A stretch of 64,000 nucleotides of DNA from Calothrix membranacea FACHB-236 (GCF_014696315.1 NZ_JACJPX010000033.1:1-64000), one strand, 5' to 3'; positions 9,600-19,838 are shown, numbered from the stretch's first letter. Made by a program: numbers and translations. Notes: generated by a model not told the origin, from the letters alone.

Positions 9600-9816
9600 C
9601 AGTGTCAACTTGCTCACAGCCTTGTTCAATTGCTTCGCTGATTAGCTGTAAGTCTTCTGTTGGTATTGCACCCGCAAAACGTAATAGTTGCCAACCGGGA
9701 ACACCTTGAATTTTGGAACTTGCTAATGAGCGTGCAAACTCAAGTACTTGCGATTGTAAGTCTTGGGGCATTACTTTCAGTTGTTCAATTACCTGATCGA
9801 GGATAGATGTATCCAT
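9589..9816 (-). CDS. Antitoxin partner of the PIN toxin (VapB/DUF2281-like)
   Basis: This 75-residue protein begins MDTSILDQVIEQLK and has the pattern of short cyanobacterial antitoxins (LPxDLQxQVLEFARSL, then a toxin-binding acidic C-terminus ending VDTDEW). ATG 9816 was chosen over 9831 because AGGAAA lies about seven bases upstream of it. The stop overlaps the toxin start. It is expected to neutralise the PIN toxin and autorepress the pair. Confidence 0.75.
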   Translation of the reverse strand: MDTSILDQVIEQLKVMPQDLQSQVLEFARSLASSKIQGVPGWQLLRFAGAIPTEDLQLISEAIEQGCEQVDTDEW

Positions 9817-9870
9817 CTTGCTTTCCTGCAAAACATCATAAGTTTATTCTACGTGGAGTTACCTTGAGTG

Positions 9871-9911
9871 TAGAGAACATGGCGTTGCTAGCTGCTATCG
9901 AAGTTAAAGTA
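9871..9911 (+). repeat. Right copy of the direct repeat flanking the toxin-antitoxin module
   Basis: It matches 9150-9190 except for a few substitutions and contains the start of the hypothetical gene at 9879. Together the two copies bracket about 680 bases holding the toxin-antitoxin pair. Confidence 0.75.
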
Positions 9912-10175
9912 GAGCTTGTTATTCAGTATTCTCGTCATTTGCGGAATATTGTAGTCAAGCACCTTGAGTTACCGGGTTTGAATTTTAGAGTAACTTCAGA
10001 TTCCACAATTGGCGGTTGTCCAATCGAAGCACTCGATATCCCACCAAGAATAATTAATCCAAATGGGGAACCTCGCTATGATTTGTTGAACTTCCGGCTG
10101 AAGACTAAGTTAGACTGTTCTAATTTCCATCGTGGGCAGAAAGTTTTGGTTGAAAAGCTTCTGTTAGTTGAGTAG
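9879..10175 (+). CDS. Hypothetical protein, 98 residues
   Basis: The protein starts MALLAAIEVKVE and ends VLVEKLLLVE. It has no signal peptide or membrane segment and I do not recognise a domain. The frame extends upstream to 9807, but ATG 9879 is preferred because the first ten codons are exactly those preserved in the repeat copy at 9158. It is divergent from the toxin-antitoxin pair and convergent with secA, from which it is separated by a hairpin. It may be an intact small gene or a fragment of a larger family left after rearrangement. Confidence 0.55.
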   Translation: MALLAAIEVKVELVIQYSRHLRNIVVKHLELPGLNFRVTSDSTIGGCPIEALDIPPRIINPNGEPRYDLLNFRLKTKLDCSNFHRGQKVLVEKLLLVE

Positions 10176-10215
10176 TTTAAGATGGTTATTCTCGGACAGG
10201 TCTAATACAAAAATC

Positions 10216-10250
10216 AGTCAAGAGGTCTAAGTTTTTCAGACTTCTTGACT
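10216..10250 (-). terminator. Hairpin terminator downstream of secA
   Basis: A 13-bp stem (AGTCAAGAGGTCT paired with AGACTTCTTGACT, one G-U-type mismatch) encloses a 9-base loop. On the minus strand it is followed by a short T run (TGATTTTTG), fitting intrinsic termination of secA; it may also stop the convergent small gene. Confidence 0.75.
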
Positions 10251-10292
10251 GCGATTCATTTTGTAGTTGCTATTTTACAAACTGCTTCAGTG

Positions 10293-13085
10293 TTAAACCA
10301 TCTCCGATGATGTTTGCACTACAGGCTGCGGCTGTGGCTGGAACATGAACAAGGAGTAAACCACATCTCGGCGGATGTTGACCATCATATCCAAGAAGAG
10401 TTCATAACCTTCGCTCTTATACTCAATTAATGGGTCTTTTTGACCATAACCACGCAATCCTACAGATTCACGCAGCGCATCCATTTGTTGCAGGTGTTCC
10501 CGCCACAGGGTATCGATGCGTTGCAAAATAAAGAATCGTTCGGCTTGGCGCATTAATCCTGGCTGAATTTGGTCAATTTGCGCTTCTTTGAGGTCGTAGG
10601 CAATTCTTACCTGTTCGTGGAGGAAGGCTTTAATTTCAGCTACCGCCATATCTTCTAATTGATTTGGCTGCATGTCTCCCAACAAATAGACAAATTCCTT
10701 GACTTTATCCACCAACTTTTCTAATTCCCACTCTTCTGAGGGCAAATCGACGTTGATGTAATAGTCAACGATTTCGCTCATTGTTTTTTCGGCGTAAGTG
10801 ATCACCTGTTCTTTCAGGTCTTGACCTTCTAGCACCCGGCGGCGTTCGGCGTAGATGGCACGACGTTGGTTGTTCATAACTTCGTCGTACTCAAATACCT
10901 GCTTCCGGATGTCGTAGTAGTAGGTTTCGACTTTTTTCTGTGCGCCTTCCAAACTGCGAGTCAGCATCCCGGATTCAATGGGCATATCTTCTTCGACGTT
11001 GAAGGCGTTCATTAAACCAGCAACGCGATCGCCACCAAAAATCCGCAGTAAGTTATCTTCTAAACTGAGGAAGAATCTGGTGGAACCAGGGTCACCTTGT
11101 CTACCTGCACGTCCGCGCAATTGGTTGTCAATCCGGCGGGATTCGTGGCGTTCTGTACCAATTACGTGCAATCCACCTAGTTCCACCACTTCTTCATGTT
11201 CGCGGTGGGTGAATTGTTCGTATTCGTGCTTGACAAGGTTGTATGCTGCCCGCAATTTTTGAATTACAGGGTCATCAATGGGGGCTTTTTCGGCGGCTAC
11301 AGCTACTTTTTCTTCGGCTTCTAATTCCGGTAAACTGCGATCGCCATATTCCCGCACTGCTAAATCTACAGCTTCTTTTAATTGCTGTTCAGCTTCTTTG
11401 GATAACTGGGTGGGGAAAATTTCGGGGGAAGCGCGCCAGGTTTTAACTTTTTTCCCAGGGACAAAACCTTGTCCGCCGCCGCTTCCTGTTGGTAAACCAG
11501 ATGCTCTTTGTACGCCAAAGGTGTCTTCATCTTCTGGTTGCACAATCCGGGGCATAAAATATTCTCGCAGTTTCAGCCGGGCCATGTATTCAGAGTTACC
11601 ACCGAGGATAATATCTGTACCTCTACCAGCCATGTTGGTGGCGATAGTTACAGCACCTCTGCGTCCTGCTTGAGCGACAATTTCCGCTTCCCGTTCTACG
11701 TTTTCGGGGCGTGCATTTAGTAACTCATGGGGGATTTCCATCTGCTTCAGCAGTTGGCTGAGATACTCAGATTTTTCTACGCTAGTGGTGCCGACTAATA
11801 CAGGCCTACCCTGTTCGTGCATTTCTCCACATTCGCGGGCGATCGCTTGCCATTTGCCTGCTTCTGTCTTAAAGACCATATCAGACAAATCTTGCCGTCT
11901 TCTGATCCGGTTGGTAGGAATAATGGTGACTTCAAGCTTGTAGATTTTTTCAAACTCAGCTTCTTCTGTCTTTGCTGTTCCGGTCATTCCTCCCAACTTA
12001 GGATACAGCAAGAACAGGTTTTGATAGGTAATTGTTGCCAAAGTTTGAGTTTCTGGCTGAATTTCTACATGTTCTTTAGCTTCAATAGCTTGGTGCAGAC
12101 CATCACTCCAACGTCTTCCCGGAAGCACCCGTCCGGTAAATTCATCCACAATCACTACTTCGTCATTGCGGACAATATAGTTGACATCCTTAAGGAACAG
12201 TTCTTTGGCTTTAATCGCATTAAATACAAAGTGCGCCCAAGGGTCTTCTGGGTCAAATAAATCGGTTACACCCAAAAGGTTTTCGGCTTCCGCAAAGCCT
12301 TCATCAGTCAACAGCACGTTCCGCGCTTTTTCATCTACCTCATAATGCTCATCTTTTTTGAGAGCAAAGGAGATTTCAGCTGCTTGTAAATATTTTTCTG
12401 TCGGTCTTTCTACCTGCCCAGAAATAATCAGTGGTGTCCGCGCTTCATCTACTAAAATTGAGTCTACTTCGTCGATGACGCAGTAATTAAAGGGGCGTTG
12501 TACCACATCTGCCATTGATGTGGCCATGTTATCCCGTAGGTAATCAAAACCTACTTCGCTGTTAGTGACGTAAGTAATATCACAGTCATAGTTTTTTTGC
12601 CGTTCGCTGGGAATCATGTTCGCTTGAATTAGCCCTACACTCAATCCCAGGAAGCGATGCACCTGACCCATCCATTCCGCGTCCCGACGCGCCAGGTAAT
12701 CGTTCACGGTAATAACATGTACACCTTTACCAGTGAGGGCATTTAAATAACTTGGTAAAGTCGCCACCAGGGTTTTACCTTCCCCAGTCTTCATTTCCGC
12801 GATTTGCCCACTGTGCAGAATAATACCACCCAACATCTGCACATCAAAGTGCCGCAGGCCTAAAACTCGCCGTCCTGCTTCCCGAACCACGGCAAAAGCT
12901 TCTGGCAGAATATCATCAAGGGTTTCCCCTTTGGCAAGCCGCTGTCTAAACTCGCCTGTTTTGCCTTTTAACTCCTCATCGGAAAGCGCTTTAATATCTT
13001 CCTCTAAGAGGTTAATTTCCGTAACGTAAGGTTGGTATTTTTTAAGTTTACGAGCGTTGGGATCGCCCAACAAAGTTTTTAGCAT
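10293..13085 (-). CDS. secA: Preprotein translocase ATPase SecA
   Basis: This 930-residue protein is the motor of the Sec pathway, driving unfolded preproteins through SecYEG at the cytoplasmic and thylakoid membranes. The Walker A is EMKTGEGKT near residue 100, the DEAD-like Walker B is [21 protein letters not shown] near 207, and motif VI includes [11 protein letters not shown]. The preprotein-crosslinking and scaffold domains follow in normal order. The C-terminus is a Pro/Gln-rich tail (PQPQPVV) without the zinc-binding Cys cluster found in many proteobacterial SecA proteins. The start is ATG 13085. It is a monocistronic core gene. Confidence 0.98.
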   Translation of the reverse strand: MLKTLLGDPNARKLKKYQPYVTEINLLEEDIKALSDEELKGKTGEFRQRLAKGETLDDILPEAFAVVREAGRRVLGLRHFDVQMLGGIILHSGQIAEMKTGEGKTLVATLPSYLNALTGKGVHVITVNDYLARRDAEWMGQVHRFLGLSVGLIQANMIPSERQKNYDCDITYVTNSEVGFDYLRDNMATSMADVVQRPFNYCVIDEVDSILVDEARTPLIISGQVERPTEKYLQAAEISFALKKDEHYEVDEKARNVLLTDEGFAEAENLLGVTDLFDPEDPWAHFVFNAIKAKELFLKDVNYIVRNDEVVIVDEFTGRVLPGRRWSDGLHQAIEAKEHVEIQPETQTLATITYQNLFLLYPKLGGMTGTAKTEEAEFEKIYKLEVTIIPTNRIRRRQDLSDMVFKTEAGKWQAIARECGEMHEQGRPVLVGTTSVEKSEYLSQLLKQMEIPHELLNARPENVEREAEIVAQAGRRGAVTIATNMAGRGTDIILGGNSEYMARLKLREYFMPRIVQPEDEDTFGVQRASGLPTGSGGGQGFVPGKKVKTWRASPEIFPTQLSKEAEQQLKEAVDLAVREYGDRSLPELEAEEKVAVAAEKAPIDDPVIQKLRAAYNLVKHEYEQFTHREHEEVVELGGLHVIGTERHESRRIDNQLRGRAGRQGDPGSTRFFLSLEDNLLRIFGGDRVAGLMNAFNVEEDMPIESGMLTRSLEGAQKKVETYYYDIRKQVFEYDEVMNNQRRAIYAERRRVLEGQDLKEQVITYAEKTMSEIVDYYINVDLPSEEWELEKLVDKVKEFVYLLGDMQPNQLEDMAVAEIKAFLHEQVRIAYDLKEAQIDQIQPGLMRQAERFFILQRIDTLWREHLQQMDALRESVGLRGYGQKDPLIEYKSEGYELFLDMMVNIRRDVVYSLFMFQPQPQPVVQTSSEMV

Positions 13086-13420
13086 GGCAGGTTATGGCAC
13101 TAAATAGAGGGGGATGGGAATTAAAGTTTCGGCAATAGATTATAAAAATTTAACCCAACCCAGCGATTTTGGTTGTTGATGGGTATGAAATGAGAATTAA
13201 CTCACAAACAGCAAAAACGCTGGCCAATCAGTTTACTAAATGATTGGTTTTATTTCATATCTTATTGTTAGAACTCTATTAATAGTATCATTTCACCCCT
13301 GACTGAGGCAGAGAACGCCCACCATGCTCAAGTAGCGATTTTACCCATGTTGGGGATTGGGTAATGGTTCTTTCTCCCTCATCTTCCTCATCTCCCTCAT
13401 CCCCCTCATCTCCTAACGCT
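13086..13420. other. Spacer between secA and an upstream toxin gene
   Basis: This 335-base spacer must hold the secA promoter. It contains a 7-bp stem hairpin (CCAATCA/TGATTGG, about 13224-13247) that could end transcription from the toxin gene, and a pyrimidine-rich run of CTCATC-type units at about 13370-13413. No gene is visible. Confidence 0.5.
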
Positions 13421-13786
13421 TTAGCCATCCTCGGTATCAAAATCAGCTAGAACATTGCGGATTTCATTTGCAGCAATATCCTCTTGGTCAGATTTAGAAT
13501 AAATCGTTAATAGTAAAATACTTGTGGGTGACTCAAGTTGATAGATGAGGCGGTATCCAGCACTTTTACCCTTTTGAATATTACTGTTGCGAACTCTCAC
13601 CTTGTAAACAACATACTCCTCACCAAGACCGCTAATCCTGTCTCCTACAACATTTCCCTGTTGTAGTTGCTCGATAATGGGTTGAACATCAGAGCGAATG
13701 TTGCGAAATCTTTTAGAAAGGTCACGCAAGTTTTGTTTATATTCAGGAGTTAAATCGATCAAGACCGATGGCTGTTCATTCGGCAT
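13421..13786 (-). CDS. RelE/ParE-superfamily toxin
   Basis: This 121-residue protein has the RelE-fold pattern: an N-terminal helix pair (EYKQNLRDLSKRFRNI), a central strand with YVVYKVRVRN, then GKSAGYRLIYQLE and LLLTIYSKSDQED, where Arg and Tyr/Lys positions normally form the ribonuclease site. ATG 13786 was chosen because GGGAGGG lies seven bases upstream; the longer frame adds only a TTG codon. It overlaps the upstream antitoxin stop by 11 bases. RelE-type toxins cleave mRNA on the ribosome; ParE-type relatives act on gyrase, and the sequence alone does not settle which. Confidence 0.8.
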   Translation of the reverse strand: MPNEQPSVLIDLTPEYKQNLRDLSKRFRNIRSDVQPIIEQLQQGNVVGDRISGLGEEYVVYKVRVRNSNIQKGKSAGYRLIYQLESPTSILLLTIYSKSDQEDIAANEIRNVLADFDTEDG

Positions 13787-14033
13787 CAATACCCTCCCAC
13801 ATTTGGGATAATGGTAGACGTTCTCCTGCTTTTGCCTGCTTTAAGGCTTTCCTCAAGCTGGCTTTAATTTCCTCAACTGGTGTATCATCTGGGTCGAGTT
13901 CTTCTGATTCTGCTGGTTCTGGAACCAACACAATCACACGCACCTGATGAGGGTAGGTTGTTCCCTGAATTGGCTCATCTAGAATCAGGTTGCCTTGAGC
14001 GTCAATCTTACCAGTCACTTCGATCGCTTTCAT
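13776..14033 (-). CDS. Antitoxin of the RelE-type pair
   Basis: This 85-residue protein begins MKAIEVTGKIDAQGN, a small beta-rich N-terminus common in cyanobacterial antitoxins, and has an acidic linker (EELDPDDTPVEEI) and a helical toxin-binding C-terminus. I chose ATG 14033, which has AAGGTGG about ten bases upstream; the longer frame starts with GTG at 14045. Its stop overlaps the toxin start. Role is inferred from position and family shape. Confidence 0.72.
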   Translation of the reverse strand: MKAIEVTGKIDAQGNLILDEPIQGTTYPHQVRVIVLVPEPAESEELDPDDTPVEEIKASLRKALKQAKAGERLPLSQMWEGIDAE

Positions 14034-14103
14034 CTGCCGAGCCACCTTATTTTTGTTGCAGATCCTAACACGCCTAAATCCAACCCCGAATCAAGCCTTG
14101 TAG

Positions 14104-14123
14104 AGACGCGATTCATCGCGTCT
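14104..14123. repeat. Perfect 8-bp stem palindrome, dispersed-repeat type
   Basis: AGACGCGA and TCGCGTCT flank a 4-base loop. The sequence lies in the 129-base gap between the antitoxin start and the cytochrome gene stop. This palindrome type is common in Nostocales spacers; here it may terminate the cytochrome transcript. Confidence 0.6.
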
Positions 14124-14162
14124 TTACTCAAAAGTCATTTATCCGCCTTTTCCCCAATCCCC

Positions 14163-14714
14163 TCACGGCGAATTCTCCATTTCTGGACTCAACTGACGGA
14201 AATTGAAATCTGCGGCGCTGGGGTGACAACTAACACAGCTATTGATTTGTACAGGACGTTGTAGCTTGACTTTGGGATGCAAAGCTTTGAAATAACGTGA
14301 ATTGTTGACGCGATAGGGAGTTTCTTCGTCTTTGCGTTGCGGACGCGAAAAAGTTTGCAGATACCGCCAAACTAAAATGCGTGGCGGATCGATTAAAGGC
14401 TGTAGCTGCGCGCCGTAGTGCTGTGAGTCTTCTAGGAGGCTTTTCCAAGTCTGGGTAGGTAAAGCTTCTGGTGGTATGGGGATGTGACAAGTTGAGCAGT
14501 TTTCTAAATATAATTCTTTTCCCAGTTTGTATTGTGCAGGTACTACGTCAACTGTACCCACTTGTGATGTCGGGGTAGCACCTTGGACGTTGCTAGCTAA
14601 GGCTAAAAGCCAACCCATAGCTAAACTCCATGCCAATACCACCAATAGTAAACCCAAAGGTCGGCGTTTGAATTGGCCGCGATCGCGGACTTTCCGCTTC
14701 ACAAGATTTGACAT
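14163..14714 (-). CDS. Membrane-anchored di-haem cytochrome c
   Basis: The 183-residue protein has a positively charged N-terminus and one hydrophobic segment (about residues 21-42) acting as signal or anchor, then two CxxCH haem-attachment motifs, CSTCH (about residue 75) and CVSCH (about residue 161). The lumenal/periplasmic domain is short for two haems, and distal ligands are not obvious. It is likely an electron carrier at the thylakoid lumen or periplasm; the partner is unknown. It is divergent from the CHAT-protein gene. The di-haem assignment is direct from sequence. Confidence 0.88.
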   Translation of the reverse strand: MSNLVKRKVRDRGQFKRRPLGLLLVVLAWSLAMGWLLALASNVQGATPTSQVGTVDVVPAQYKLGKELYLENCSTCHIPIPPEALPTQTWKSLLEDSQHYGAQLQPLIDPPRILVWRYLQTFSRPQRKDEETPYRVNNSRYFKALHPKVKLQRPVQINSCVSCHPSAADFNFRQLSPEMENSP

Positions 14715-14856
14715 TCCTCACATTCCCCAATAGTTAAATTCAGCGCTGATCTCACTGTATTGCTCGACGCTCAAATTTTTGCATATGTTCTCCCTACCTG
14801 TGAGATATAGATGATTGAGGGCGCAATTTTAGATAAATGCTATTTAAGGAATTGCT

Positions 14857-17800
14857 ATGAAATACCATGTTAAATCTCTTACCGCTTTTACTTTAATACT
14901 TTCTTTAATTTGCCCGATCGCAGCAGCAGCTAATAACCGTCTATCAGTCAAAAATACTTTAGCCCAATCAACAACCACGAACAATCGCCAAGCCCAAGCT
15001 AATCGGCTGTTACAGCAAGGAATTAAACAAGCGAATACTAAACAGCTAGATGCTGCATTGCAGTCTTTACAACAAGCATTAAATATCTATCAACAAATTA
15101 AAGATTTGGCGGGACAAGGTCAAACTCTGCAAAAATTAGGTGATGTTTATGCTGCCAAAAAAGATAGTAGCAAATCTATTGCTGCCTACGAGCAAAGTTT
15201 GGTAATAGCACGGCAAATTAATAACCGAGATTTAGAAGCTAGAAGTCTGCTGAATTTAGGTGTGGTATACAACAGCATCAAGAAATATGATAAAGCACTA
15301 GAGTTTTTACCACAGAGTTGGCAAATCGCCCAGAATATCAACAGTCGTGAGTTGCAGTTGCAATCTTTAATTCAGTTATTTGAAGCTTATAACGCTCAAG
15401 GTAATACTGTCAAAGCGCAAGAATATCAACAGCAATTAGCTACTAATTTTGGCGATGTAATTAAATATGTAGTAGCATTTCAATCTTATAGCCAAATAGC
15501 TGTATTGACAGAACAAAAACAATACCAAAAAGCTATTGAAGTTGGGCAGCAGGTACTAGATTTTTTTCAAACAAATAAACTTAATAATGATGATAGTAAA
15601 TTATTAATCAGTTTATCTGGTATCAACGATGCATCAATTAAGCCAGAATTGCTGCAAAAAACTCTACAGTTGGCAGTAATGGTACAATTAATTCAAACTT
15701 ATGATGCTGTGGCTGACTATCCAAAAATTATCCAGCTTGGTGAACAGTTACTCACATCTGTACGTAATCTGAATGCAGATGAGTGGACAATACTAGCTAA
15801 TATTTCCGGTCAGCAACAAAGTAATTCATTAGCAGAATTTAAGAAATTATCAGAAATGGGTGTTTTGTGGTTACTAGCAAAATCACATGACATTTCTGGA
15901 GAATACAATAAAGCGATTCCCTTGGCGCAACAAGCTATACAAATATCGCGGGAATTGAAAAATCCAGAGTATGAAGCTAATGGATTGCTAACGCTAGCTA
16001 GTGCTTCTAAATCCCTAGCTGTAACTGATACAGAACATCGTCAGGCTTTAGAATTAGCCCAACAAGCTTTGACAATTGGCAAAAACATCAAAAATTCAGA
16101 GATTGAGTCAGACGCGTTGAATGCGATCGCTGAGATTTACAGTAATGTTGATGAATATCAAAAAACTATTGAGTTTGCTTCTAAAAGTTTAGAAATAGCT
16201 AAAAAAAGCCAAAATCCGGCTGCAACTGTCAAATCTTTATTGACATTATCTAGCACTTATATCAGTTTAGGAAACTACCAAAAATCTAGCGAATTATCTC
16301 AAGAAGCATTAACTATTGCTCGCAAGATTAAGCAAATTCCTATAATTGAAGCCACATCTATGTTGTATTGGACTTTTAATCAGTTTATTCAAGGAGACTA
16401 TCAAAAGACGATTGCTTCATCGCAAGAAGGGTTAAATTTAGTACCTCAGATTAACATCCCCTATTACCAACAACAATTTTTGATGTTGAATAATCTATTT
16501 TTAGGAATTGGGTATGGGGGATTGAATGATAATCAAAAAGCCCTAGATTACATTCAAAAGAGTGTGCAAATAGCAAGAAATGCTCAAGATGCTAAATCAG
16601 AAGTGCAAATGCTAGTATATCTAGGCGGGTTTTATCGAAGGGCAAAACAATACCAGCAAGGAATTGATGCCTATAACCAAGCTACTACTATTGCAGATAA
16701 ATTAAATTATTCTGGTAATCGAGCTATATTATATGCAGGTTTAGCGAGAATTTATCGAGATTTAAAGCAACAAACAACAGCGATTGCTTATTATCAAAAG
16801 TCAATTAATGATATTGAGAAAGTTCGGGAGAAAAATCGGGGACTTTCAAAAGACTTACAAACATCTTTTCTGCAATCTGTGCAAGATGCGGATCGGACGA
16901 ATATTGCTGACATTTATCGTGAATACGCTAACTTATTACTGTCTCAAAATCGCAGTTTAGAAGCTAGCCAAGTTTTAGAACTGTTGAAGGTACAAGAGTT
17001 AAGCGAATTTACGAATAATAACAGAGTTGCGAATCTTCCCAAGCCAATGGGTCAAACTCCTATTGAAGCCAAACTGATAAAAAATTATGGGAGTTTGATT
17101 GCTTTTGGACAAAAATTTGATGAATGTCAAAAAAATAATTGTGGGGAGAAAACTAAATTAGCAGATGAACGAGATGCTTTGATTTCTGAGTTTAATCAAA
17201 AGATTCAAAACTTAGAGAAAAATGTGCGCGATCGCCTTTCAAAAGACCGAGGTAATCTTGATACTCAAGACCTGAGAAGTATAGGCAAGAAAATTGTCGA
17301 ATCGCAACCAGGGACAGTGTTAATTAATGTGTTTGTAGTAGAAGATAAAACCTGGGTTTTGTGGGTATCAAAAGGAGGTGTGGTTAAAAGTGTAGAAGTC
17401 TCTGTAGGTGAACCAAAAATTAGAGAAACAGTGAATAAATTCCGCAAATTGCTGCAAAATCCTAGTTCTGATATTAATGAAGTCAAAGCAACCGGAAAAC
17501 AACTCTATGATTGGTTAATTAAACCACTAGAACCAGAGTTAAAAGCCAATAAAATTGAAAATTTGGTATTTTCTTTGGATCGTGCAGCACGTTATATACC
17601 CATTAGTGCCTTATTTGATGGTAAGCAATATCTAGTAGAAAACTATAATATTTCTACTGTGCTATCTGCTGGCTTAACAGATACAGATTCGCGCCTTCCA
17701 GCTGGAACCGCCAATACCAAAGTTTTAGGCTTAGGTTTATCTAAAGCTGTTCCCGGATTTAATGCTTTACCTAATGTCCCCGCAGAATTAGATGCAATTA

Positions 17801-18423
17801 TTCGCCAAAAGCCTAGCGATAAAAATGGAATTTATCCTGGTCAAGAATATCTCAATCAGGCATTTGATTATCGGACTTTACGCGATAATTTGAAAGGTCA
17901 TAATATTTTGCACATTGCCACACATGGCGTATTTGTCCCAGGAAAACAAGATGATTCTTATTTAGTCTTAGGGACTGGGGAAAAATTGCCAATTCCCAAA
18001 ATTGATAATTTAGAAGATTTAAGTGATGTGCATTTGGTAGTGTTATCTGCTTGTGAAACTGCATTAGGTGAAACAGCAAAAGACGGGTTAGAAATTCCTG
18101 GTGTTAGCTTTTATTTTCTCAACCGTCGTGCGAAGGCTGTTATGGCTTCTTTATGGTTGGTGGATGATGCTAGCACTAGTTTACTAATGCAACAATTCTA
18201 TGCAAACTTAGCGAAAGATAGCCACCCAACAAAAGCCCAAGCTTTGCGCCAAGCGCAACTGAGTTTATTGCGTAGTAATAATTCTGCAAATAGCAATGTT
18301 GAACGAGGCGCAATTAATGTCGAAGCAGTACCAGGCGCACCTACAACACCAAAAAGAAATCTTACTAACTTTACACATCCTTATTATTGGGCACCATTTA
18401 TTTTGATGGGTAATGGCTGGTAA
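14857..18423 (+). CDS. Secreted TPR-CHAT domain protein, caspase-like protease candidate
   Basis: This 1188-residue protein has a signal peptide (about residues 1-24, cleavage near AAAANN), then about fourteen tetratricopeptide-like repeats (about 50-690), a coiled linker (about 690-800) and a C-terminal CHAT domain. The CHAT catalytic dyad is intact: His1023 in HIATHG and Cys1066 in LSACETALG. CHAT domains are caspase/separase-like cysteine proteases named after HetF; HetF takes part in heterocyst differentiation, while other CHAT proteins act in defence or cell death. With an export signal, this one should act outside the cytoplasm. AAGGAA precedes ATG 14857. Substrate unknown. Confidence 0.9.
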   Translation: MKYHVKSLTAFTLILSLICPIAAAANNRLSVKNTLAQSTTTNNRQAQANRLLQQGIKQANTKQLDAALQSLQQALNIYQQIKDLAGQGQTLQKLGDVYAAKKDSSKSIAAYEQSLVIARQINNRDLEARSLLNLGVVYNSIKKYDKALEFLPQSWQIAQNINSRELQLQSLIQLFEAYNAQGNTVKAQEYQQQLATNFGDVIKYVVAFQSYSQIAVLTEQKQYQKAIEVGQQVLDFFQTNKLNNDDSKLLISLSGINDASIKPELLQKTLQLAVMVQLIQTYDAVADYPKIIQLGEQLLTSVRNLNADEWTILANISGQQQSNSLAEFKKLSEMGVLWLLAKSHDISGEYNKAIPLAQQAIQISRELKNPEYEANGLLTLASASKSLAVTDTEHRQALELAQQALTIGKNIKNSEIESDALNAIAEIYSNVDEYQKTIEFASKSLEIAKKSQNPAATVKSLLTLSSTYISLGNYQKSSELSQEALTIARKIKQIPIIEATSMLYWTFNQFIQGDYQKTIASSQEGLNLVPQINIPYYQQQFLMLNNLFLGIGYGGLNDNQKALDYIQKSVQIARNAQDAKSEVQMLVYLGGFYRRAKQYQQGIDAYNQATTIADKLNYSGNRAILYAGLARIYRDLKQQTTAIAYYQKSINDIEKVREKNRGLSKDLQTSFLQSVQDADRTNIADIYREYANLLLSQNRSLEASQVLELLKVQELSEFTNNNRVANLPKPMGQTPIEAKLIKNYGSLIAFGQKFDECQKNNCGEKTKLADERDALISEFNQKIQNLEKNVRDRLSKDRGNLDTQDLRSIGKKIVESQPGTVLINVFVVEDKTWVLWVSKGGVVKSVEVSVGEPKIRETVNKFRKLLQNPSSDINEVKATGKQLYDWLIKPLEPELKANKIENLVFSLDRAARYIPISALFDGKQYLVENYNISTVLSAGLTDTDSRLPAGTANTKVLGLGLSKAVPGFNALPNVPAELDAIIRQKPSDKNGIYPGQEYLNQAFDYRTLRDNLKGHNILHIATHGVFVPGKQDDSYLVLGTGEKLPIPKIDNLEDLSDVHLVVLSACETALGETAKDGLEIPGVSFYFLNRRAKAVMASLWLVDDASTSLLMQQFYANLAKDSHPTKAQALRQAQLSLLRSNNSANSNVERGAINVEAVPGAPTTPKRNLTNFTHPYYWAPFILMGNGW

Positions 18424-19232
18424 GAAACTAAATTGAAATTTTTCGTAGCGTGCGTTACTGCTTACACCTAACGCACGAAAAGCATTGTTATAGGTTGATA
18501 CGCTTGGGTTAAACCGATTAGCGATTGATTTGTCAGTTATTCAAGAAGCCAGAAGAATTGGGGGATTCTCCCCCAAACCCCCGATTGGGTGACGGTTGCG
18601 TCCCCCAAACCCCCTCCAAAATGATTGATCTGTTTTTTTTGAGTAACTAGTACAGCACGGCGTAAATAAACAGACCATACCCTACGGGAAGCCGCTTTGC
18701 GTCTACAAAATCAACAAAACCCTTATTCTGTCTTAATTTTGAATTTTGAATTCCGCCTTGCGGTACTAGTTTTTTGGTTTTGTTATCAATTAATTTTCTT
18801 GACTGAACTGTATTTTGTTATAAGTGCTGTACTCTCGCTGCTAACACGCTCTACAACTTGATTAACCGTATATTGCTTATTGTTAGAAATTAACTTAAAC
18901 GGGGAAGACTATATAAAATTGTCGCTTGGATTTCGTTTTATAAGGCAAAATTTTATTGTATTTGTTGGGTTTGGCTAGCTTGAACCTTATCGACGCAATT
19001 TAAGCTTTTTGACACTCAGTAAAGTATATCGATTTATCGTTATAAACTCACTGAAAATGGGAAGACTATATTTGTAAGTAGGCGCAATTAAATCAAACTG
19101 TATCAAGTTGAGAAAAGAATCAGGATAATAGTTTTTCTTTTTATCCCTAACCTTTATTATTCTGAATATAGTTATGATTTATAGCTATCTACTCACTTAA
19201 ATGTGTTTATATCTTAACTGCTGAGAAATACA
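18424..19232. other. Long spacer carrying a diverged MITE-like repeat
   Basis: This 809-base spacer has no supported gene. Positions 18516-18814 match the MITE-like element at 27546-27848 at both ends and in a GC-rich core; the rest is AT-rich and should include the promoter of the downstream two-gene operon. Confidence 0.6.
18516..18814. mobile_element. MITE-like dispersed element, copy with eroded left end
   Basis: It shares with 27546-27848 a GATTGATTTGTCA left part, an about 70-base G/C-run core containing GGGGGATTCTCCCCC and CCCCCTCCAAAATGATT, the AGTAACTAGTA motif, and the right end TCAATTAATTTTCTT with CTGAACTGTATT. The interior differs. The left inverted repeat is not recognisable here, so this is probably an older copy. 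Confidence 0.65.
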
Positions 19233-19838
19233 ATGCAACCCCAACGTACTGCTGTGCTATTGATTGGTTTTCAAAATGACTACTTTGCGGCTGACGGGAT
19301 TCTACATAATGTAATTGAAGAATCTTCAAGAGCTACCAAAGTACTAGAAAACACTGTTGAGCTTGTACAATGTTTGCTAGCAACTCCAGTGTTACTAATT
19401 GCGACACCAATTTTTTTTACGCCGAACTATCAAGAATTAATTGAACCTGTGGGAATTCTCAAAACTATCAAAGATGTTGGGGCTTTTCAAGTTGGTACCA
19501 AAGGTTCGCAGATGATTGATGAGTTATTCCCCTTTCGTAGCAACATTCTCGAAGTTCCTGGAAAACGAGGATTTAATGCTTTTATTAATACAAATTTAGA
19601 CGAGATTCTTCAAGAAAAAGAGATTACTCATGTAGTTTTGGCTGGTGCTGTTACTTCAGTTTGTATTGATTCTACAGGTCGTTCTGCTCATGAAAAAGGC
19701 TATCAGGTAACAGTTTTGTCTGATTGCACCTCTGCTCGCACTGTGTTTGAGCAGGAATTTTATCATACTCATGTATTCCCCTTGTACGCGGATACAATCA
19801 ACCACACGGAATTACTTCAACGTTTAGCTACAGTATAA
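19233..19838 (+). CDS. Isochorismatase-fold (cysteine hydrolase-like) protein with an apparently missing catalytic Asp
   Basis: This 201-residue protein has the isochorismatase/nicotinamidase fold. The Lys (PGKRGFNAF, about 110) and nucleophile Cys (TSVCIDSTGRSA) regions are present. The family's catalytic Asp, found in the VDxQNDF motif, aligns with Gly12 here (LLIGFQNDYF). Without this Asp, ordinary hydrolase activity is doubtful, so it may bind a ligand or have altered chemistry. The stop codon overlaps the following kinase start (TAATG), so the two proteins are made together. It could supply a signal to that kinase, which is inference. Confidence 0.85.
   Translation: MQPQRTAVLLIGFQNDYFAADGILHNVIEESSRATKVLENTVELVQCLLATPVLLIATPIFFTPNYQELIEPVGILKTIKDVGAFQVGTKGSQMIDELFPFRSNILEVPGKRGFNAFINTNLDEILQEKEITHVVLAGAVTSVCIDSTGRSAHEKGYQVTVLSDCTSARTVFEQEFYHTHVFPLYADTINHTELLQRLATV

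Noticed and set aside
10978-12260. Several plus-strand ORFs opposite secA
   Set aside because: All are antisense frames of a complete, well-conserved secA gene.
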